From: Acinetobacter silvestris
GTDB lineage: Bacteria; Pseudomonadota; Gammaproteobacteria; Pseudomonadales; Moraxellaceae
Length of the DNA: 64,000 nucleotides
Assembly: GCF_002135235.1 (NCBI RefSeq)
Contig: NZ_NEGB01000002.1
Coordinates: forward strand, 124,001 to 188,000
Direction of reading: 5' to 3'
Part shown: in pieces, positions 40,975 to 52,800 of the stretch
How the letters are laid out: each line of letters begins with the position of its first letter
Numbering within the stretch: the first letter of the stretch is position 1
The notes under the pieces: model-generated
Told to the model about the DNA's origin: nothing
What the model saw: the letters and a program-made list of their open reading frames with translations, nothing else
Databases searched by the model: none
Position numbers and translations under genes: made by a program

Positions 40975-42357
40975 ATGGACTCCAATTCAGTACACCTTGT
41001 TGATCAAATTTTTCAGATTTTAAAACATCAAATAAAATCGCAACTATATAAAAAAAATGAAAAAATTCCATCTATTCGGAAGCTATGTAGTCAATATAAT
41101 GTGTCTAAAAACACTGTCATTTATGCCTTAGAACAATTAATAGACGAAGGTCTAATCTATTCAAAGCCCGCATCCGGTTTTTTTGTCATGGAACAAAAAA
41201 ACCTTCCCCGATTTCAACAAGCCAATATTGAAATGCAAGATATAGATGAGCTATGGCTAATGCGTCGTCAATTAGAAACATTTAATGGTGTAATTAATGT
41301 TGGAGATGGTTTCCCCGATTCTTCTTGGTTTGACCTATTACCCTTAAATAAACTTCTGCAAAAATCACTTCAAGAGAATAATACAAAGCTATTACGTTAC
41401 GGCTCTAAATATGGTTATGAAGCATTAAGAGAAACGCTATCCTTACGTTTAAGCCAAATCAATATTAAAGTTATTCCTGATAATATTTTACTGACCAATG
41501 GTGTGAATGATGCAATAGATTTGATTATTCGATATTTCGTTGAATCGGATACTATTGTTTTAGTAGATTCACCTATTTATTATCCACTACTAAAAAAACT
41601 ACAACTTACAAAATGTAAAATAATTGAGGTTCCACGATTGGTCGATGGGCCAGATTGTCAAATTCTCGCAGAATATTTAAAGACGATAAAACCTAAACTT
41701 TTTTTTACCCAAAGTATTTCACACAATCCGACTGGCACACATATCAGTCTAGATAAAATTAAGATAATTAACAGCTTGTGCAAGGAACATAATTGCTTAA
41801 TTATTGAAAATGATGTGTTTTCTGAATATACAGATATTAAACACAGATTAAGCTCGTATAGTGATTTTTCACATCATCTTTATATTAGCGGATTCTCTAA
41901 GATTATCAGTCCATCAATTCGTGTTGGGTTTATTGTTGGTGAATATCATTTGATTGATAAACTTGCTGATTTTAAAGCCATTTTACATGTAAATAGTTCA
42001 GAGTATGCAGAACAATTTATTTGTACTATTTTACAAAGTAAAGTTTATGAACAGCATCTCCAATTTTTCAAAGAAAGTTTAAAAATAAATAGTCAACATG
42101 CACTAGATAATATTAAAAAATTAGGTGGCAAAGTTTTTTATGAAGCTCAAGATTCTTTATATTATTGGACTACTTTTGAAAATCTAGATTTGTCCCACGA
42201 CATGATGAAGAAGTCAGTTGAAAATAAGCTTGTTCTCGCACCTGGTTATATTTTTAGCTTGGATGGACAGAAATATAATCAATGGACTCGCCTTAATGTT
42301 AGCGTTGCCTCTAAGCAAAATTTTTATGAAGAATTTAGTTCCTTTTTGAATATATAA
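40975..42357 (+). CDS. MocR-family regulator (GntR HTH plus aminotransferase domain)
   Basis: 460 residues. Residues ~10-75 are a GntR winged helix (KNEKIPSIRKLCSQYNVSKNTVIYALEQLI, EGLIYSKPASGFFV). The rest is an aminotransferase-like fold with SHNPTGTHIS, ENDVFSEY and a PLP lysine in YISGFSKIISPSIRVGF. MocR proteins sense a ligand through PLP. Divergent from mvaA with a 110-base gap, so control of the mevalonate operon is likely. P. mevalonii uses a different activator, so this pairing is of interest. There is no clear ribosome site. An IS relic begins just after its stop. Confidence 0.85.
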   Translation: MDSNSVHLVDQIFQILKHQIKSQLYKKNEKIPSIRKLCSQYNVSKNTVIYALEQLIDEGLIYSKPASGFFVMEQKNLPRFQQANIEMQDIDELWLMRRQLETFNGVINVGDGFPDSSWFDLLPLNKLLQKSLQENNTKLLRYGSKYGYEALRETLSLRLSQINIKVIPDNILLTNGVNDAIDLIIRYFVESDTIVLVDSPIYYPLLKKLQLTKCKIIEVPRLVDGPDCQILAEYLKTIKPKLFFTQSISHNPTGTHISLDKIKIINSLCKEHNCLIIENDVFSEYTDIKHRLSSYSDFSHHLYISGFSKIISPSIRVGFIVGEYHLIDKLADFKAILHVNSSEYAEQFICTILQSKVYEQHLQFFKESLKINSQHALDNIKKLGGKVFYEAQDSLYYWTTFENLDLSHDMMKKSVENKLVLAPGYIFSLDGQKYNQWTRLNVSVASKQNFYEEFSSFLNI

Positions 42358-42359
42358 AA

Positions 42360-43364
42360 GCTTTGTTGCATAAACATTCAAAAGCTGAACTTTTCCCAAA
42401 CCATTTAAATTACAATTTGGGTATAAGGTTTGCCCAATTCTGTAAATTTATTTAGGATGGCAATTCTCGTATGTACTTTATTAACCTGACTTGAAAAATG
42501 CTTTGATGACAATTTATCATCTAATAATTTAATGCAGTGCATCTTAATTTCCACCAAACTTCAGCGATGGTAACCCGACCTTTTTCCATATGGTTCGACC
42601 TAAACATTTAAATGTTCGAAGCAACTCATTTCTTTCTAACAAACTGCTCCTTATATCTTTCCAAGGCTTCGCATTTTTTCTTAGCGGAATCACTGCATGT
42701 ACTTATCTATCTGAAATCATCTGTCCGCGATATTTTGTGTCATAAGCGCCATCTATATAGACCGAGTCAATCTGTTCAGATTCTGGGATTTGATTCAGTC
42801 AATCACCAAGTACCTGAGAATCACTGACATTGTTTGTAGTGTTCCCGCATCTATACCAAGGTGGAATTTACGCCATTATCGACGATATTTAGGCTGATAT
42901 TTCTTCCGTTTTCATTCTCTTTCACCCAGAAATTTTAATCCTGTACTGTCAATTAATAAATGCAATCCATCACAGCTTTTTTGATAGCTAATTGCAATAT
43001 CAATATGCTTTTGTCTTCTGCAAATGGTCGAATAATCTCGCGCTATCCAGTTTAAACCACAAAGTTTAAGCAGGCTTTGAACAAAGCCTGTGACCATACG
43101 TAAAGACAATCGAAATAGAGATTTAATCATGAGGCAGCACTGAATGGTCGTATCAGAATAAGTTTGATTTTTTCCTTGTTTGCCTTTTGGCTGAGCATAC
43201 CATTGAGTGCTAGGATCAAACCAGATTGTGATATTTCCTCGATTGATCAAAGCTGGATTGTAAAAAGACCAATTCGTTGTACGATAAATTTTAGGTGTAG
43301 GCTTATTCATTTTTAAATTATATTACTGAATAAGCCATTAAGGATAGGTTTGTGCAACAAAGCC
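42360..43364. mobile_element. Decayed IS5-family (IS17-like) insertion sequence
   Basis: Imperfect terminal inverted repeats: GCTTTGTTGCATAAAC at 42360-42375 and GGTTTGTGCAACAAAGCC at 43347-43364. The transposase reads on the minus strand from MNKPTPKIYRTTNW (43310) through the intact first 132 residues (ITIWFDPSTQWYAQ, STICRRQKHIDIAI) to 42912. It then breaks by frameshift, with later homologous pieces on the same strand. About 1 kb, the expected size. It separates the mevalonate cluster from the CDI locus, ending five bases from the cdiI stop. Confidence 0.85.
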
Positions 43365-43368
43365 ATTT

Positions 43369-43893
43369 TTATTTCAAACATCCTCCTCGTTCAGTTAAAA
43401 AATTTACAACTTCATCCTGCATATTTTCAGCATAAGGTATTATATATTGTTTACCATCTTGATCTTCAACACCAACATAATTAATATATTTTCTGCTAAA
43501 ACCTTCTAAATTACTCCATCTCACAAAGCGATTACTTGGCAATAATATTATTGAAAAATTTTTTATTTCCCTTTGGAATCCAAGATTATTAAAAATGATT
43601 TTATTTTCATCAACCGATAAATCAATTACTACTTTTCTATAGATTTTAATAAACTTATAGAATAAAAATAAAAAACCTGTAACAGCAATACAAAAAGGAA
43701 TAATATAACGATAGGAAATATTTAAACCTAAAATTTTATGCATATTAATATCTGAAGTTAAGACGGCATTTAATAGAATAAATAAACAAATTAAAAAGAA
43801 TATCATAATGTATATTTCCCCATACATTGACTTCAAACCATCTTTATTAAAAAAATAAGAATAATTTATTGATTTTAATTTATTTTCTTTCAT
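43369..43893 (-). CDS. cdiI: Probable CDI immunity protein, membrane type
   Basis: 174 residues from ATG 43893; the open frame from TTG 43917 is longer but less likely. Two hydrophobic helices (residues ~27-45 MIFFLICLFILL and ~62-82 IIPFCIAVTGFLFLFYKF) are followed by a soluble domain with alternating strands (KVVIDLSVDENKIIFNN, QYIIPYAENMQDEVV) reminiscent of a PH-like fold. It overlaps the end of cdiA by 14 bases and is more AT-rich than cdiA, both usual for CDI immunity genes. A membrane immunity protein suggests that the toxin acts on the inner membrane. The family is not recognised; the role comes from position. Confidence 0.7.
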   Translation of the reverse strand: MKENKLKSINYSYFFNKDGLKSMYGEIYIMIFFLICLFILLNAVLTSDINMHKILGLNISYRYIIPFCIAVTGFLFLFYKFIKIYRKVVIDLSVDENKIIFNNLGFQREIKNFSIILLPSNRFVRWSNLEGFSRKYINYVGVEDQDGKQYIIPYAENMQDEVVNFLTERGGCLK

Positions 43894-46800
43894 TTTTTGC
43901 TTTATCCATTTTTTCAATTGACTTGTCTGTAATTGTAGTCGCAGCTACTGATGTCGGGTATGTCATTATAAACTGACATGCTGTACCACATCCAAGTGAT
44001 CCCAATTTTCCTCCTAACACTCCAAAACCTCCAGAAATTATAGCAGATGATAAATTTGCTTTACCTTCGGCTACATACTGTGTTGCATAAGCTCCTGCTG
44101 CTCCAGATCCCAATATTAATAATGGATTTTTCGTTACACCTGCAGCTACACCTGTCACAGCACCTCCACCGGTATAAATTGTAAGTTTTTTATAACTAAA
44201 TTCATTTTTAGGTGTTGTATTTGCATAAGTTAATGCACTCGTACCACCACCTATCACACCACCACCCAATGCAGATAAACCCATTATTTCGGGAGCAGCC
44301 ACCCCCATACCTAGTGCAGCAGATCCATAAACTAATGCTTTAGTGTATTGTTCACCCTGAAAATCTCTTCCTCTACTTTCTTTTGCAACAGCTTCTTTAA
44401 TTTGCTTATTATTCCATCCATTTTTATTTCCATATTCAACAATGGACTGAAGACCTTGTCCACGTTCAGTGTTAACAGGAAATGGCAGGCTCATTTCATT
44501 ATTTTCAGCAGCATTCTGCCCAACCACACCTGCCAGTTGTGCACTAAATGCAGAATCGCCTACAGTTCCGCCCGCTACAGCTCCTATTGCAGTGATCAAA
44601 TCACGAATCTGCGTTTTCACATCTTCAGGTAATAAATTCGGAATGAACTCACCCTTTTCATTCTGGTAACGTTTATCATCTTTATACTGATTCGTAAAGT
44701 ATGTAGCTGCTGCTTCACTCGCAACCGCAGCCGAACCACCTGCAGCAAGATTACCACCATTCACATAAGCAAGTGTTGCACCCAATATCGCATGGCTCAC
44801 CAGTTGTGCGGTGGTGTTCTTGTCTTCTCCATGACCAAATTCTTTTCCTATTTTATAAGCTGCATATGGTGCTAATGTATTAGCTACCACTTGAATATCT
44901 GTTTGACCACCCAATGCTCCTGTAATGGCCATAGTGACTGCATTGATCGCACGACTCTTATCTCCACCCATGCCCCAATCTTGATTGGATTGACTTGCTT
45001 TGGCATAGTCAGGTGAATATTGGCTTAAATATTCCTCTTGTTTTGCAGGGTCGAGACTTTGATAGTAATTGAGCGCATCACTATTTTGATTGAGTTGTTC
45101 AAGTACATTTTGCTTAGCAGTTTGTTTTTCTGCTTCCGCTTTTTTTTGCTGATTCTGACTATATGTTCTTGTCGCAGCAGCAATCGTAGAAGTCGCATCT
45201 GCTACCGTTTTTTGCTTATCTAATATCTCTTGCAAATTCGGCAAGATTTCAACTGGTCTATTTGCTGTGGAGGCATCACTATGAATACCCAACGCTTCAA
45301 CTGTTGTTGATTTACCGCCTATCTTAATATTGCCTTCACTTAAAGTGGCATATGTAGTACTGCTGTCTTTATCTGCTTCATGTTGAGGTAGACTCGGACT
45401 AAAACTTGTACTATTACGCCAGTTGTCATTATTGGTTGGGTTAGACGCCTTATCATTTTTAGAACTTGTTCCACCAGCCAAACTCACAGAAGTTGCATTA
45501 TGAGCACTGTTATTTTCAATATTATTGAATGTTAAACTATTCGCTGTTAGATCATTTTTGTCTTTAACTGCTGTTGAAACAATTGCACCACCCTTCAAAT
45601 CAACACTATCCGCTTTAACATGATAACCACCATCGCCTGCAAACAAACCTGATTGTTGGTTTACACTACTTGATGAACCTTTTGCATTACTGTTGCTATA
45701 GTTACCAGAAGCTTGCCATGCAGTACCTAGGGATACTTGAACGCGTGCACCTACACCAGTCTGTTCTATAGCCTGATTCATTGTATCTTGCGTACTAATA
45801 ATACTGAGCTTCCCGCCAACATCTGCATCTATACGATTTGCTGTTGCCTGTACACCGTTTAAAGTTGTATCCCCTTTACTTTTTAGGCTCAGTTTGTCTG
45901 ACTCCAATGTCGTCTGCGTATGGCTATTATTGTCGGTATGGTTACTCCCTTTACCATAACCAGCTTCAGCGTATACATAAACACCAGTTTGTGCACCAAC
46001 TGAGGCACCTACACCATAACTTACGCCTGCATTGCTGTTCTTTCCATCGATTTTTTGATGACTTTGCCCAGACTCTAAAAGAATATCTTTTGCAGAATCT
46101 AAACTAATATTCTCTTTAGCTTTTACCTGAGTATTCTGCAAATGAATATTACCTTCAGTACTGGTTAAATTGACATTGCCACCTGCGTTTAAATTATTCT
46201 GCTGTGAAGTTGTATATTGATTACTTTGTTGATTTTGGCTGGTTTTAAAACCAATGCCTGCTTCAGCTTTAGCAAATGAAGCACCTTGAATATCACTATA
46301 CGTTTGATAGCCTTGTGCTGCCGCTGCCAACCCTTGTAAAGCTTTAGTACGGTCATCCGCTTTACTATTTGTTGCCCCTTCTATTGCATTCACCAAATCA
46401 ATGAGTGGAGAACTTACGCGGCTAAATACTCCAATTTTTAAGTCTTTTGAAGACTGCTCCGACTTTCCTTTATTTTTATCTTCCAATATTGCAATATCTT
46501 TGGCTGTAATATTAATATCTTTTTTTGCAATAATATCAGCAACCTGCTGGGTGTATTGATTGCCTGCCCGAATATTAATGTTACCGCCCAAACTACCAAT
46601 CTGGCTACGCTGTTGTTCAATACTGTCACTATTTTTCAAACTGCTACTACTCATATAGCCATCAAATCTCTCAGTATCTGAAATTTGTGCACTCCCCCAA
46701 CCTTTACTCAGTTGAGAGTCATGTTGACTCTGACTGCTTTGTGCCGATTTAATCGTGACATTCCGAGCAGCATTAATAATGTTATCACCCTGTGAAACTA

Positions 46801-49800
46801 CAGAACTGCCAATAATATTAATATCACCTTGTTCTGTTTGCAGAGTAGATTTTCCTCCCACAGAAATTTGTGTTCCTGTAGTTTTAACAACCTGTCCATC
46901 ACCCTTATTTTTATCATTATAAACACCAATAGGGGCAAGGTGATCGCGGTTATCTATGCTGAATCCGCTACGTTTACTATCCGCCTTCTCTGTATGCGTA
47001 TTTTGAACAACCCCTAAATTAATATTGTCTTTAGCATGGAGCAAGGCATCACCTTCAGCCGAAATTTTAGCACCTTGACTATTGATGCTACCGTCATTCG
47101 CAATGATCTTTACATTGCCTTTTGCTGCAACTTCCGTCACTACAGCTTGGGTGGATAATCTATTTGAAGTTTGTTGTGTTTTCTGACTACCAGCCGTTAT
47201 GACAACAGGTGTAGCAGCAGCCATAGTTGCTTTACGAGCTGCTTCAGCTCTCGACATAACTTTGCCTACAGTACTGTCAGAGAACTGTCCATTTTCGGCA
47301 CTTTTATCATAGGCAGATTTGCCTGCAGTTCCAGCAGAATAAGTTACACCCACTGAAAGCCCTGAGTTTTTACTTTGGACTTTGGAATGTTCAGTGCTGA
47401 CTTGATAACCTGCATTTAAATTAACATTCTGACCAATGATATTCAGATCTTTCCCTGACTGAATAAGTGCAGCCTCCACAGTTAGATTTTTACCTGCAAT
47501 AATATTCGTATCACCATTTTTACTGCTAATCTGACTTTGCGTTAATATCGATGATTGATTGTCCTGTTGTGCCTTTAAGTTGGATTTACCATATCCCAAA
47601 CTTGCAACACCATTAGAGAAACTAGAGGTAAATCCAGATTTTTTCGTGCTGTGCTCTGACACATTTAAATATTGGTTCTGTGCCGCCGTAATATTGATAT
47701 TTTCCTTGGCCTGAATTTGCGTTAATTCATCAGAAACAATATCACTGCCTTGTATCTTAATATTTTTAGCATCAAGAACTACCTCCTTACCATCAATCGT
47801 ACTGCCAATACTTTCATTCGACATATCCTTTCTATAATTCTTTGTAGTTTTACTGCTCAAGAAGCCTTTTTTCGTTACTTCATCCGCATGTTCAACTGTG
47901 CTACGAGCACGTCCCTCTTGAATATCCAATCGCTCTTCAGCACTCAGAGTGGTGCGTCCCTGCTCACTACTGATTTGAGAACCTGTAATGTCAATATTTT
48001 TCCCAGTGATAGTTACATCACCTTTTGAAATAATTTGATTACCGACATCTGTTTGTGTTGTACTAAAGTCATAATTTTTCTTATTTTTATAACTATTATT
48101 AACTCGCTCCGTTTGCAATGTCTCTAAGTTCACATCCCCCTGAGTTTGCAGGATGGTTGAACCATTCGCATTTAAAATTTCTGCACCTTTCAATGTGGTA
48201 TTACCACCCACTTTGATATTTAGTGTCATTTTTAAATTATCAGTATCGTCTAAGGTAGTCTGGTTATTACCAACATAGATGCCTGCCTTACGATCTATCT
48301 CAGTAAAACCATAAGTACTACGACCTGTTTGCTTATAATTACTGGTCAATGTACTACTTACATTCAAATTTCCGCCAATGTCAAAGGATGCTGCTTCTTT
48401 TGCGACAATCTGACCTCCGATATTATTTAAATCATTTTGCGTTTTAATCCCAATACGATTAGCTTCCATTCGCCCAGCCAATTGATTGACATTATTTGCG
48501 CTGATTATAAGAGCATCTCGTCCAAAAATCGTCGCTTGATTAAGAACATCACCTTTCATATCCAATTGCACTTGATTCGCACTAATCAAAGTACCATCAC
48601 CTTTTAAATCACTAGATCTTGCCCGAACATAGACTTGTGGAACTAATGCTTTGGTGGTTGTCCCATCTGCCAACGTAATCGTTTTTTCTTCTAACCACAC
48701 GATATCACTGGTAAGTTGCGAAATCTGAGCTGCTGTTAAAGCAATTCCGGGACGTAAATTGTAACTTTGAGCAAAGTTTAGACCATTGTTCATCAAAGCT
48801 TTGTACTGTTCTTCATCACTACCATAGCCAGATAAAAAACGATGCCCTGTCAACTGCGCAATTTGATCTTGAACCAAGCGCTGCTCATAAAAGCCATCAC
48901 CTAGACGTTTTTGTTGATTAGCTGGATCTCGACCAAGTACGCCCAGCATATAATCTGATGATAACCAATTTTTATATTGGCTAAATGCTGGATCAGTTTC
49001 AACTAAATATTGGGCTTGGCTATCTTTCGTTGTGCTATATAGCGCATTGCTAGGTAAGGTGATTGTCTTTTGCTCTACACTACGGACTTCGTAGTTAGAT
49101 GCCTCATCCACGCCTGATAAATTCTTTTCTAAACTATCTAACTGTTGCGCTGAATCTACTTTTTTATTTTCAGTTGGCTGGGCTTGTTGTTGCGATCCAT
49201 TCGGGCCAAGTTCACCAAATTGCTGTGTCTGCTCATTTTCTGATTGTTTAACATTCGTCTGCTGTCCAGCGTCTACCTCAACTTGTTGTTTTTTAGCCTG
49301 TTGTTTTTCATATTCAATCGCTTGAGCTTGTTTGGAACCTGTTACATCAACTTGCACACTGTCATTGGTCTTATCTTTAATCTCTGCTGCTGGGATACCA
49401 ATAACTTTATTTCCACCATGAAGTCCACTTAATGTATACGGTTTTGTTTCATCTGCTGGGGCATAGGCCATCGAGCTCTTTCGACCAGAATCGTAGAACC
49501 ATTTTTTTGGATTTTTATATTGGATTAATTTATCAGCTAAATATTCTTTATTATCAATATTGGTTCCTTCTACCTTTAATGTACCAGCTGCAAGTATTTG
49601 ACTCTGATCATTCACGACATGATCAGATTGAATCAACATATCCCCCCCACTCAATATTTGCCCAGGTGTACTGGTTAATACTTCTGGAACATAGGTTTCT
49701 TTATTATATTCAAAAATATTATATGTCTGTAAACGTCGTCCATCGCTTAAAACAAGCCAGTCAAACCCATCACCTTTTTCCAATCCAACAATCAAGTCTG

Positions 49801-52800
49801 TAACATCAACGCCAGGAGCACGATTATCCTCATAACTGTGTACAAATTTGGATGATTCTAAAACTGAGTGTACTGAAAAATTATCATTTAAATTTTGAAT
49901 TTCTTTTGCACTGAGTCGCATGTTTCCTTGAGACTCAATAGTTGCACTACGATTATTAATCAGTTGTGCCTGACCTTGTGCTTGATAATTACTATCCAGT
50001 GAACCTCCAATATTTAATTGCCCCATACTCAATATCCAAGCATTGTCTTTTGAATCACTATTAATCAAACCACCCGCTTGGTTATTTAAAATATTAATCC
50101 CTAAATCAATATCTCCACGTGATGCAATGACTGCACCTATACGGTCTTGATTACTTTTGTTATTTAACGTTTGTGCTTGTATGGCAATATGATCACCATA
50201 AATTTTAGCACCGTCATTCCAAACAAAATTTGCTTGAAGATGGGTTAATTCTCCATTAATTAAACCTTGATTATGTATGACATCATTGGCAATTAAATGG
50301 GTTGCAATGCTACTAATACTCGCCCCAGTTTGATTTGAAATATTCTGTGCATTGACTGTGAGACCTTGGCCTGCACTTAGTGTAGATTGATTGATAAAAT
50401 CATGTTCGCTATTGATATTAAGCAAACCATTTACACTCAGTTCATCACCTTGTTTATGAATAAAATTTTGTTTTAGTGATATTTCAGCATCAGCGAGGCT
50501 AATCATTTTACCTTGGTTAATTAAGTCATTAGCACCTATGGAAAGTCCATTTTTCGCAATTAATTCGCCACCACTATTGTTAATATTTAACGTTTTTTGG
50601 CTACCACCAATGGATAATTTTCCTAAACTTGTCACACTACCTTGTTGGTTATTAAAGTTTTGTTGGATTAAAAGTGTTGCATCTTTGCTTGCTCTAATTC
50701 CACCTGATTGGTTATTTAACTCACCTGCATCTAATTGAATATTTTGAGCATCTAAACCACCCAAAATCGTATCATCTAAATTTTGTCGATTGTCTATCAC
50801 TTGTGCTTGGATTGATAAATCTCCACCTGCAACAATATGACTACCTTGCCCACTGTTGTTCAGTTGATCTAAATGGATTTGAATATTTTTTAATGCTTGA
50901 ATCTGACCTTGGTTATTCAGCAACCCACCTGATTGTTGTTGAGCAATCGTTAAATTACCCTGACTATTTATTTGGCCTTTTTGATTCGATAATTGCTGTG
51001 CACTGATATGAACATCATCTGCTGAAGCAAGAATACCGTTATCATTTAACAATTGTTGAACATTCGTTAAATTGAGTTTTCCTTGACTGAGTATTCCACC
51101 ATCAGCACCAGAATTTTGATTGAGCAAATTATAATGTTGGGTATCGATCGCTAATTCGGTATTCGATTGGATTAAACCCGAATTATTATTGAGCAAACCT
51201 GTTTTTAGCAAGATTTGATCTGCTAGAATTTTTCCAGATTCATTATTCAATGTTTGTAATTGGCTATCTAAATTCAATTTTTCTAGTGATGAGATTTGTC
51301 CTAGACGATTGTCAACTCCTTGAGCGATAAGGTCTAAACCCTTACCAGAAAACAACTTGCCCTGATGATTATTAAATATACCTTGTACGAATAGGTCTGC
51401 TCGCCCCTGTTCAGATTGAATAACGCCTTGATCATTATTTAAATCTGCACTTTTTATCTGAAGATCTTTTTGTGCAGCGATTGTACCTTGCTGATTTTGA
51501 ATTACTGACTGTGCCAGTAATTGTAATTGATCTTGTGTATAGATTGTTCCAGATTGATTATCTAAGGTGTTTGTTTCAATCTTCGTTTTTAAAATACTTT
51601 GTATTTTCCCATTTTGGTTACTAATGTGCTGTGCTTTTAAATTCGCTTCTTTTTCCGCAAATATTTCACCAGATAGATTACTTAATTCATTGTTTACGGA
51701 TAAGTTTAAAGAACCTTGCTCTGCTCTAATTTTACCTAAATCATTGAGCAATGACTGTGATGTTAAATCAATTTGTTTAGATGCAATGACTCCAGCAGTA
51801 TTATTTATCTGACCAGTTGCTTCAATCTTGGTATGATTTTCTGCATAAATCATACCAAGACGATTGTCTAATGTAGAGGTGTTCACTTGTAATGTTTGAC
51901 CTGCTACAGCCTTACCTTCAGCATTATTCCAACGACCACTATTTATTGCTAAATCTTGAGCTGCTGAAATTTCACCTTTGATATTACTTAATTCTTTTAC
52001 AATATGGAGTTGCATCCCAGATTGCTGTGCAATTAATTTTCCACCATTATTCGACAATGAACTTGCATTTAAATTAAATGCTTGATTAGCAGCGATAATA
52101 CCATCTTGATTATTAATGTGTTCTGAAGCATTTAGTTCTAATTGATCTTCTGCATAGAGTGTACCAGCAGTATTATCCAATGATTTAACATCTAAATTAG
52201 CATGTTGGCCTGCCTGAATTTGTCCATTTTGAGAAGAGACATCTTGTGCAGTGATCGCAACATTTTTTGCTGCTAGAAGAATGCCTGAATTATTGTTTAT
52301 GTTTTGCTGAGTAATAATATTTAGTTGTTCTTTTTCAGACCGTATTTGCCCCGAAGTGTTGTCTAATGACTGAGCATTAATCAAAATATTGTTATTGGCA
52401 GCGATTGTACCTGACTGATTTTCAATCGTGCCCTCTATCTCTAATTTTAATGCTTGATTAGAAAAAACTGTGCCTGAGACATTGTTTAAACTTAGACTTT
52501 GAATGTTTAAATCTTGATTAGACAGTAATTTTCCTCGTTGATTGTTTAATGATCCACCGATATTTAAATCAAGTTTTGACTGCTCTGATTGAAGAGCACC
52601 ATCTGTATTATTTAATGATTGTGCATTCACATATACTGCATGCTTTGCTGCCAAGACACCTTGCTGATTATTGATACCATGTTTTGCTACGATATTAAGT
52701 GATTGGTCTGTATACACTGTGCCTTGCATGTTTGTAATATCATTTGCATTGATACCCAATTGCCCATCTGCAAGAAGTTTACCTGAACTATTATTAAGTT

